From positions 1-6,224 of the forward strand of contig CAZNRD010000088.1 in the NCBI GenBank assembly GCA_964575425.1: 6,224 nt of DNA, written 5' to 3'. Origin of the DNA: DATEAV01 sp964575425. Its GTDB lineage: Bacteria > Chloroflexota > Anaerolineae > Anaerolineales > E44-bin32. Under the pieces are notes generated by a model. That model was not told the DNA's origin. It made no database searches and saw only the letters and a list, made by a program, of their open reading frames with translations. The position numbers and the translations under genes are program-made. Positions 1 to 6,224 of the stretch are shown here, piece after piece (the first letter of the stretch is position 1; every line of letters begins with the position of its first letter).

Positions 1-3000
1 CGCGTGCATCTTCCGCACGATCTCGATGTCCCGTTCAGACCGATACTCGGGGATGGTCAGTGTGTCCGGTGAAACGGTTCGGATGAGGTCCGGGGTCAGG
101 CGGACGAGGCCTGGATGGCGCTCCATGCGCTCCAGCGCCTCCTCCGTCTCCCATGAGAGGAAGATGGCCGGGAACTCCCCGCTGGGGCCGCCCTTGCGGA
201 AGACGACAAGGTCGAACTTGAAGCTATGGTGCGTTCCTGGGAAGACACGCCGCTCGTTGTCGAACTTGCACAGCACCTGCACCTGGCTCTCATCTAACAG
301 CAGGCGGCGCAGGCCGGTGGCGCCCTGGCTGGAATGCAAACCTGATGGCACGACAAGCCCGGCAGCGCCGCCAGGGCACAGTATCTGGTGGCTGCGCTCG
401 ACGAAGAACTTGAAGAGGTCGGGATCGCCGCCGGTGCGCCGGCCGTTGACCGTGACGACTTGGTGGAGGAAGAAGCCCAGCAGCGTGTCGGCCAGGGCTT
501 TCTGTTCAACCTCGTAGGCCCGCCAAGCCTCAGCGATGCCGTTCTGACGATGGAGTTCCCGGATCCGCTGGGCAAGACTTCTCCCTTGGAAGTCGCGGAT
601 GGCGGGATCATAGGCGGCGTGGAACTCCTTGCGGTCGGGCTTGACTTTTTCCCAGGGCGGGTTTGTCAGTACTGCGTCGAAGCCGCCTTCTGCCTTCCAA
701 GACCCGTCCGGGTCGCAAAAGACCTCGGGGAACGCCAAGGGCCAGCAGAAGGCGCCCAGTGTCTGGCCCTTCCGACGCGCGGCCTCGGCGGGTGCCGCGA
801 TCTGCTCTGAGATGTGACCCATCCGGCCGAACTCATCAAGCCATCGGTCCACATGGGTCACGTCGGCGGCCGGATGCGCTTCGGGCAGGAACCGCCGTCC
901 GATGCGCATCTGGTGGAGTTCCCACAGAGGCTCAATTGTCCCCAGGACGGCCTCGAACTCCAGGCGATGGGCTTCCAGGTCGCCGGGATCGTCGCCGACA
1001 CGTTGGGTTAGCACGCCGATGCAGGCAAGCGCGCGGCGCAGGCGCTCGCGCATCTGGCGCTGCGCCGGTACAAACAGTTCCTCCATAACCTGCTGGGCGG
1101 TCCCGTCCCCCCTGCCGCGGCCTACCTTGCGGCCCCGGTTACGGCCCGTCCGAGGTGGGATCGGTCGTACGACATCATCGGCGGACAGACCCAGCAGACT
1201 GTCGCCGCACCGGAGCCGGTGGTCAAGGAACGCCAGTGGATGGCCCTGGGCCGCGGTGGCCAGCCACAGCGACACCTTGGCCAGTTCGACGGCCAGCGGG
1301 TTCTTGTCGACACCGTAGAGACAGTGGGCGGCAACCAGCAACCGGCAGGCGGCCAGCACTTCTTCGTCGCTGCGATCCCAGGCGCGGGCGACCTCGGGAG
1401 GAATTCCGGCTTCCTCCAGGAGCAGGAGGGCGGGCGTCTCAGGGAAGCGGCGCTGGTAGTCCTCGACCTGCTTCTTGTAGGCGTCCCGCAGGTGCTCGGC
1501 CAGGCGCCGGCACGCGCCGACCAGGAAGTGCCCGCTGCCCATGGCCGGGTCCACACCGCGCAGGTGCAGGATCTCCTCGGGCGTCCTGCCTTCGGCCAGC
1601 GGGTCGATAGCGCGCCGGACGAGGAACTCGACGACGGCGCGGTTGGTGTAGTACGAGCCGGTCTGCTTGCGGCCCATGGCCGGCCGGAGAAAGATGGTGC
1701 CGCGGGGAATGGCGGCCAGGATGCGGATCGGCTTCCTCGATCGCGGGGCCGGGGCTTCGCCCTCTTCCTCTTCGATGCCGGCATCCTCATCTTCGTCCGC
1801 CTCTGCTTCTTCGTCTGCTTCGGCGTCCTCGGCCTCGGCTTCTTCCTGCCCCTCATCCTCTTCGGCGCCGACGTCTTCAGCGACCCCGACCGTTTCTCCG
1901 ACTTCGCCACGGCGTCGGGCCAGGTCGGCCCGCTGCGCGTTTGTCAGGACAACATCTCGCCCATCCACGACCGCGCGCCACTGGTCGTCGGCGGCCATGG
2001 CTGGGGTGAGGGCGAGCAGGGTCTCGTAGATGGAGCCGAGTTGCTCGACATCGAGTTCCCTGTAGGAGACCCTCAGCTCGCCTCCGCGGCGTCCGGGCAC
2101 CCGCGTCAGGCGCTCCAGCACTTCCGCTAGGGTGCCGTCGGCCCAGGCCAGTGCTTCCAGGTCGATGGCCTCGCCAGGATGCCGCAGCGTCGCGAACAGC
2201 CCACCGGCGTGCGAGGGGATGGTGCCTTCCGTTCCCAATGGAGTAGCCGCACGCCGGCCCAGCAGAGTGAAGAGGGCCCGCAGCGAGGCCTCCAGGAAGC
2301 CGGCCTCGCCGGTACGCCGGGGATCGGTGCGCGGGTCGGTCGCCAGCGCCGCCAGCCGGACGAGGGAGTAGGCTTCGCGGTAGGTCGGCAAGTCCACGGG
2401 CAGCAGGTTGCGCGCCTCGGCGTAGAGGACGAAGAGCAGCCGGTAGAGCAGGCGCAGGCTCTGCGCGTAGAGATCACGCAGCACCTCGGGCGCCAGTTCC
2501 GGCAGGCGGTCCTGGTTGGCCGGGTGGTTGACGATACCGCGGAGCAGCGCCTCGACCGCTGCCTGCACCTGCCGGCCCAGCCCTGTACCTACCCGTGCCT
2601 GGTGCTCGCGGCTGAGGACGACGACCTGATCGGGGACCGACAGCGGCGCCCAGGCGTCGTGTCTGAGCAGCCCCCATATCAGGCGCCAGATGTCAGGCGC
2701 GGCGGGCGACCCGTCGGCAAGATCGATCAGGCTGAGGGCGATGTGCGATGCGATGAATCCTTCGGCGCGACGAACGAGACGGAGTTCGTGTGCGTTGGCG
2801 AGGACACCCCACGAAAGACCCTGCTCCTCCAGAATGCGCACCAGACTCAGGTGCGGCGCGTACCGCCGGTGCAGACCGGAGGGCGCGAGGTCGAGGTGCG
2901 CGTCGGGCGCTACGACCCGGACACGGGCCAGCACACGGCCGTCGCCGTCCAGCAGGGGAGCCCCGGCCTCCTCGGTGCCCTCGGCAGTCTCAATTCTCTC

Positions 3001-3243
3001 CTCCTGACCCAGCTGCCAGCCGAGGATCTCCGCCAGGGGGTTCAGCAGCAGCGTGCGAGTTGAGGTGGCCTGCCGGCGGTCGCGCAGCTCTCGGCGAGCG
3101 TGACGAAGGGCGCTCGATGCGCGCCGCAGGGTGCCCGCGGCGCCCTGCGGCGCGAGGCGCTCTCGCAGGCGCCCCTCTTCCCAGAGAAGGCGGGTGCAGA
3201 AGTACTCGCTGAACGCCTCCCCGGCGAAGGTGATCGGATTCAT
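1..3243 (-). CDS. drmMI: Eco57I-like N6-adenine DNA methyltransferase, DISARM DrmMI-like (3' end cut off)
   Basis: Predicted SAM-dependent N6-adenine DNA methylase that would mark host DNA as self. An uninterrupted frame of 1081 codons starts with ATG at 3243-3241 and exits the left edge without a stop. Seen in order: N-terminal region with WGVLANAHELRLV at 145-157; helix LYRLLFVLYAEARNLLP at 266-282; ELDVEQLGSIYETLL around 396-410; acidic linker 455-496; TGSYYT at 528-533; SAM-binding motif I DPAMGSGHF at 565-573; GVDKNPLAVELAKVSLWL at 644-661; basic R/G loop at 698-714; catalytic motif IV NPPW at 861-864; VPSGLHSSQGATGLRRLL at 965-982; FPGTHHSFKFD at 1001-1011. These are typical of large Eco57I/type IIG/PglX-like methylases. 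The missing end should hold the rest of the target-recognition region. No PD-(D/E)XK nuclease signature is evident at the N terminus. Start choice rests on the 4-base overlap with the helicase gene; no strong Shine-Dalgarno is visible, so translational coupling is likely. The pairing with a DrmD-like helicase favours DrmMI; BREX PglX or a type IIG enzyme are less likely alternatives. Confidence 0.87.
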   Translation of the reverse strand, partial: MNPITFAGEAFSEYFCTRLLWEEGRLRERLAPQGAAGTLRRASSALRHARRELRDRRQATSTRTLLLNPLAEILGWQLGQEERIETAEGTEEAGAPLLDGDGRVLARVRVVAPDAHLDLAPSGLHRRYAPHLSLVRILEEQGLSWGVLANAHELRLVRRAEGFIASHIALSLIDLADGSPAAPDIWRLIWGLLRHDAWAPLSVPDQVVVLSREHQARVGTGLGRQVQAAVEALLRGIVNHPANQDRLPELAPEVLRDLYAQSLRLLYRLLFVLYAEARNLLPVDLPTYREAYSLVRLAALATDPRTDPRRTGEAGFLEASLRALFTLLGRRAATPLGTEGTIPSHAGGLFATLRHPGEAIDLEALAWADGTLAEVLERLTRVPGRRGGELRVSYRELDVEQLGSIYETLLALTPAMAADDQWRAVVDGRDVVLTNAQRADLARRRGEVGETVGVAEDVGAEEDEGQEEAEAEDAEADEEAEADEDEDAGIEEEEGEAPAPRSRKPIRILAAIPRGTIFLRPAMGRKQTGSYYTNRAVVEFLVRRAIDPLAEGRTPEEILHLRGVDPAMGSGHFLVGACRRLAEHLRDAYKKQVEDYQRRFPETPALLLLEEAGIPPEVARAWDRSDEEVLAACRLLVAAHCLYGVDKNPLAVELAKVSLWLATAAQGHPLAFLDHRLRCGDSLLGLSADDVVRPIPPRTGRNRGRKVGRGRGDGTAQQVMEELFVPAQRQMRERLRRALACIGVLTQRVGDDPGDLEAHRLEFEAVLGTIEPLWELHQMRIGRRFLPEAHPAADVTHVDRWLDEFGRMGHISEQIAAPAEAARRKGQTLGAFCWPLAFPEVFCDPDGSWKAEGGFDAVLTNPPWEKVKPDRKEFHAAYDPAIRDFQGRSLAQRIRELHRQNGIAEAWRAYEVEQKALADTLLGFFLHQVVTVNGRRTGGDPDLFKFFVERSHQILCPGGAAGLVVPSGLHSSQGATGLRRLLLDESQVQVLCKFDNERRVFPGTHHSFKFDLVVFRKGGPSGEFPAIFLSWETEEALERMERHPGLVRLTPDLIRTVSPDTLTIPEYRSERDIEIVRKMHA
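1102..1152 (-). other. R/G-rich basic loop in the methylase
   Basis: This stretch encodes methylase residues 698-714 (RTGRNRGRKVGRGRGDG), with six Arg, one Lys and six Gly in 17 residues. It follows the segment CGDSLLGLSADD, which ends the SAM-binding half of the catalytic domain, and precedes the insert leading to the NPPW motif at 861. Such a loop is likely flexible and able to contact the DNA backbone or the acidic linker of the same protein; that role is inferred. Confidence 0.7.
1756..1881 (-). other. Acidic low-complexity linker in the methylase
   Basis: This stretch encodes methylase residues 455-496, of which 26 of 42 are Asp or Glu and most of the rest Ala or Gly (for example EAEDAEADEEAEADEDED). 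On the plus strand it appears as a run of imperfect cttc/cctc/gcct units. It sits between the N-terminal helical region and the catalytic Rossmann domain that opens with TGSYYT at 528. It is probably disordered and acts as a flexible, strongly negative linker. The reading frame is the same on both sides, so it is not a frameshift artefact, although repeat length could vary between strains. Confidence 0.85.
3240..3243 (-). other. ATGA stop-start overlap coupling helicase and methylase genes
   Basis: On the minus strand the last codons of the helicase read CAG CGA TGA, and the ATG of the methylase is formed by the same bases (ATGA). No purine-rich ribosome binding site stands out in the preceding 15 bases. 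The overlap therefore suggests that ribosomes finishing the helicase re-initiate on the methylase, keeping the two products in a linked ratio within one transcript. Confidence 0.9.
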
Positions 3244-6224
3244 CGCTGGTTTTCGGCCATGGCCGCCGGGACACGCAGTAGGACGCCCAACGGTTCGACC
3301 TGAGGATCTCCCAGGCTCATGTAGGATTCGAGAAGCGCCCGACGCTTCTGGAGGCGCTCGCGGTGCTGGCGCATCCGACGCAGGATCGAGGGCGGAACAC
3401 GGGAGGGGCCCGGAAGCAACTGCATCTGCTCATACTCAACACGGTAGGAGCCGAGGATGGCGTCGCGGCACGCAGCGTCCCAGCGCTCGAGGTCTTCTTG
3501 CAACCGCCTGCCCTCTTCGGCGCGCTCGGAGGCCGCGCTCCGCGCCCATTCGGCTGCACGGCGGCGGGCTTCCTCTTCAGCCCGCTGCCGCGCCCTATGC
3601 CACCAATCGCCAAGAAGCGCCGCCAGGCGTTCGGGCAGCACGTTGCCGCCGCCTTCGGCCCGCAGGCGGGCTAGGTCCGCTTCGCGGTCCTGCGAGGCAC
3701 GGAGATCGCCAGACGCATGCGCCACCCGGACTGCTTCCAGCCGCTGCATCTCGTGACCGGATCCGTCGCGCACGGTGACGATGAACGTCACGACGAGGTC
3801 GGGTTCGCTCAGATCGTCAACCACGGTGTAGGCGAGCCGATGGTCATCTCGCGGATCGAAGCGGCCGGCCCGTGCCCATCGGACGGCGGCGCGCACCAGC
3901 GGGTGGTCTTCATGCAGGACATCCGCGGCAGCCTCGGCAGAAGAACCGGGATCGCCAGAGTCAGCCGCAAGCCGGTACCGGGCCTGAACGGACCCGCCCT
4001 GCCAGGACGGTGGCGTGCTGACGGTGATCACGCCCCCACGCGACTCGGCCGCGCCACCGGCTGCCCGCACGGCGCGCTCGACGAAGCCCGCCAGTGACAC
4101 CGCCGTCTCGCCGCCGCGCCTGGCAGCCTCTTCCGCCAGGGCAATCTCAGACCGGGCTTCCTCATCCTGCTGGGGAATTTGCAGCGCTTCGGGTGTCGAG
4201 GCGCGGTTGAGTAGGTCGTCTTGCTGGTGGTCGATCTCTTCCACCGCCGCGCGTTCGTTCTCGGGCGCCTGGCGCAGCCACTGTTCGATGCACTCGGTCT
4301 GGAGGCAGCCCAGGACATCCCCCACAGCGCCCAGGCGCCTGATCTGGTTCTCGATCTTGAGGACGAGACGGCCCAGCACTTCTCCGTCGTAGGTGTCTTG
4401 TGCGTACAGGAAAGCGATCTGCGGTGGCCTCGTCTGCTTGTAGCGATCGATGCGGCCGTTCCGCTGCTCGATCCGGTTGGGGTTCCACGGGAGGTCGAAG
4501 TGCACCAAGTGGTGGCAGTGCTCCTGAAGGTTCAAGCCTTCACCCGCGGCATCTGTAGCGACCAGCGCCCGCACGGTCGGGGATGCAAATCGCGCCAGAG
4601 CCTCGCGGCGCTGGGGCCGAGTGAGGTCGCCGGTCAGCATCTCAACCGACTCCGCGTATCCGTTGGCGGTGAGGTAGTCGGCGACCGAATGGACGGTGTC
4701 CGCGTATTCGCTGAAGATAATGACCTTTTCGCCAGGCGAGCGCCCGTGCAGGTCTGCCAGCCAGGCCTTGAGCGCCGCGAGCTTACTCTCTGGAATGGCC
4801 ACGCAGGCATCCAGCCCGGCTGCGATGCGGCCCAGCGCGGCCTCCTCGTCCTGAAGGCGGCAGGCGCGCTGCCCCAGACGCCGGAGGAGGCTCAGGTAGC
4901 CCCGGTGGAGATCGCGCTCCAGTTGCTTGACCGCGTCGTCGGGGATTGGTTCACCCCGCCGCAGGGCCCGGAGATGCTCCCGCCGGATCTCGACTTCGGC
5001 CACGTCTTCTTCGATGTTGCGGCGCCGCTCGTCAAGGGTGGCACGGAGCGCCGCCCGTGACGACGCCGCGCGCTTTCGTAGGACCGTGGCCAGCAGGTAG
5101 ATCGGCTCGGCCTCCGCACCGCCGATCGCATTCGCGACGCCCTGGAGCCGCCGGTACTCGTCCTCGACCGCGCGGTGGAGCGCCATCTCTGGCTCCAGCA
5201 GGCTGACCGGCATAGGGGTCACGGTCCGTGGCAGGAACTTCGGCCGGCCGTCGGCGGTCACGATGTGGCGTTTCAACCGCCGCACCAGGTGCCGCCTGTA
5301 TCGCTCGAACCTCAATGGCTGCCCAGGCGGCGCCAGGGTCGGTTCCAGGAACTCCAGCAGCGACGCGAAGGTCTCGTCAAAGCCGTCATGCGGCGTCGCA
5401 GTGAGCAGCAACAGGCAGTCGTCGGTGGCCTCTGCCAACCAGCGACCGAGACGGTGACGATCCGTGACATCGTCCTCGTTCCTGCCGCCCGCCAGGTGGT
5501 GGGCCTCATCGACAACGATCACATCCCAGGTGGAGGCGGCCAGTTCGCGGAACGCCCCGTCGCGCCGTTTGACGAAATCCATCGAGGTAATGACGCGCGG
5601 GCAGACCTTCCAGGGGTTGGCGCCTGCCTCCAGCGACCGTCTTGCCTCATACAGGCCATCACGGTCGAAGATGACGAACTCGAAGCCGAACTTCTCGACC
5701 AGTTCGGTCTGCCAGACCGGCTCCATCAGGCCCGGCGGGCACACGATCAGGATTCGGTCGGCACGCCGGCGGGCGTTGAGTTCCCTCAGGATCAGGCCGG
5801 TCTCGATGGTCTTACCCAGGCCCACGTCGTCGGCGATGAGCAACCGGGGGCGGGGGAGGCCAAGCGCCCGCAGGGCAGGGACCTGCTGGTAGGGCTCGAA
5901 GGTCAGGCGGGAACGGCTGAACCCCACCAGGAGCGAGGGTTCCGGCGCCAGGTCCACAAGGAACGCATCATGCAGCAGCCGGAACCGGCCGAAGCGTCCA
6001 GGGCGGTCGAGGCGGAGTTCCGGGACCTCCTCCGGGCGGACGTCATCGATCGGGTGGATGAGCGGCAGTTCCTCGTTGCGCCAGGGGCCCTCCAGCCCGC
6101 GCAGGCGCAACTTGACCAGCGGTGCCTCGCCATCACCCGCGCCAAGGGGTTCGGCACTGAGGACAACGAACCGGCTGCCTCTGGCCCGCACGTGCATTCC
6201 GCGAAGGAAGGTCATGGCTGCCAC
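3240..6224 (-). CDS. drmD: SNF2/HepA-type DEAD-like helicase, DISARM DrmD-like
   Basis: Predicted ATP-driven DNA translocase of superfamily 2, about 994 residues, cytoplasmic. Seen in the sequence: an N-terminal domain (about 1-105), then SFEPYQ-like entry motif TFEPYQ at 108-113, Walker A DVGLGKT at 133-139, motif Ia ILIVCPPGL at 158-166, Walker B DEAHH at 239-243, motif III TATPHD at 275-280, a long charged helical insert at about 340-480, motif IV VIIFSEYADT at 501-510, motif V ATDAAGEGLNLQ at 556-567, and motif VI NRIEQRNGRIDRYKQ at 583-597. The C-terminal 115 residues are charged and probably coiled-coil. All catalytic residues are present, so the motor should be active. Start: GTG lies at the last three bases of the window (6224-6222); ATG at 6215 (residue 4) or 6197 (residue 10) are alternatives, and the true start may lie upstream. 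The stop overlaps the start of the adenine methylase gene, which indicates one operon. By family knowledge this arrangement and the N-terminal domain fit DrmD of class 1 DISARM; a helicase of another phage-defence or restriction-like locus is the alternative. Helicase call is near certain; DrmD is likely. Confidence 0.88.
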   Translation of the reverse strand: MAAMTFLRGMHVRARGSRFVVLSAEPLGAGDGEAPLVKLRLRGLEGPWRNEELPLIHPIDDVRPEEVPELRLDRPGRFGRFRLLHDAFLVDLAPEPSLLVGFSRSRLTFEPYQQVPALRALGLPRPRLLIADDVGLGKTIETGLILRELNARRRADRILIVCPPGLMEPVWQTELVEKFGFEFVIFDRDGLYEARRSLEAGANPWKVCPRVITSMDFVKRRDGAFRELAASTWDVIVVDEAHHLAGGRNEDDVTDRHRLGRWLAEATDDCLLLLTATPHDGFDETFASLLEFLEPTLAPPGQPLRFERYRRHLVRRLKRHIVTADGRPKFLPRTVTPMPVSLLEPEMALHRAVEDEYRRLQGVANAIGGAEAEPIYLLATVLRKRAASSRAALRATLDERRRNIEEDVAEVEIRREHLRALRRGEPIPDDAVKQLERDLHRGYLSLLRRLGQRACRLQDEEAALGRIAAGLDACVAIPESKLAALKAWLADLHGRSPGEKVIIFSEYADTVHSVADYLTANGYAESVEMLTGDLTRPQRREALARFASPTVRALVATDAAGEGLNLQEHCHHLVHFDLPWNPNRIEQRNGRIDRYKQTRPPQIAFLYAQDTYDGEVLGRLVLKIENQIRRLGAVGDVLGCLQTECIEQWLRQAPENERAAVEEIDHQQDDLLNRASTPEALQIPQQDEEARSEIALAEEAARRGGETAVSLAGFVERAVRAAGGAAESRGGVITVSTPPSWQGGSVQARYRLAADSGDPGSSAEAAADVLHEDHPLVRAAVRWARAGRFDPRDDHRLAYTVVDDLSEPDLVVTFIVTVRDGSGHEMQRLEAVRVAHASGDLRASQDREADLARLRAEGGGNVLPERLAALLGDWWHRARQRAEEEARRRAAEWARSAASERAEEGRRLQEDLERWDAACRDAILGSYRVEYEQMQLLPGPSRVPPSILRRMRQHRERLQKRRALLESYMSLGDPQVEPLGVLLRVPAAMAENQR

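Noticed and set aside
1756..1881. Run of cttc/cctc units considered as a nucleotide repeat, regulatory tract or CRISPR-like array
   Set aside because: The units are imperfect, have no spacers, and are explained by Glu/Asp/Ala codons of the acidic linker.
1122..1910. Minus-strand open frame of 262 codons rich in Arg, Pro and Ser, plus others in the same frame at 2127-2477, 294-611 and 96-293
   Set aside because: All are in the +1 frame relative to the methylase gene, whose own frame is continuous from 3243 to 1 and carries the catalytic motifs in the right order.
1219..2130. Plus-strand open frame of 303 codons, with similar ones at 2179-3063 (294 codons) and 4221-5060 (279 codons)
   Set aside because: They lie opposite the methylase and helicase genes, show no recognisable domain, and are the antisense open frames expected in GC-rich coding DNA.
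3225..3260. Possible terminator or promoter between the two genes
   Set aside because: The genes overlap by four bases, leaving no intergenic space, and no hairpin followed by a T run is seen.
1..6224. BREX locus or plain type I/type IIG restriction-modification locus
   Set aside because: No PglZ, BrxC, HsdR or HsdS is present and no nuclease motif is visible. The helicase immediately before an overlapping large methylase fits class 1 DISARM better, though this stays open until the flanks are known.

Overview
The window is GC-rich, gene-dense bacterial DNA with no intergenic space. Both genes lie on the minus strand and are read from the right edge to the left. Every codon position favours G or C, and the protein composition (rich in A, R, E, L) fits a high-GC bacterium. 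The taxon cannot be fixed from these two genes, which belong to a mobile, horizontally spread gene class.

Layout in order of transcription: (1) 6224-3240 (-) encodes a complete or nearly complete SNF2/HepA-type superfamily 2 helicase of about 994 residues with all motor motifs intact. It resembles DrmD, the class 1 DISARM helicase. (2) 3243-1 (-) starts inside the stop codon of the helicase (ATGA overlap). It encodes at least 1081 residues of a large Eco57I-like N6-adenine DNA methyltransferase, resembling DrmMI, and runs off the left edge still in frame. This second gene has no stop codon in the window, so it is easily missed by a finder that needs a closed ORF, yet it fills the whole left half.

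A DrmD-like helicase translationally coupled to a large adenine methylase is the hallmark front half of a class 1 DISARM anti-phage operon. In known systems the methylase marks host DNA, and the helicase and the core proteins DrmA, DrmB and DrmC act on incoming unmarked DNA. The core genes are not in this window. They would be expected on the same strand beyond base 1, so assignment to DISARM is an inference from these two proteins.

Two details inside the methylase stand out: a 42-residue, strongly acidic low-complexity linker (26 D/E) just before the catalytic domain, and a short R/G-rich basic loop between the cofactor-binding half and the NPPW motif. No RNA genes, mobile elements, CRISPR arrays or convincing promoters or terminators were seen.
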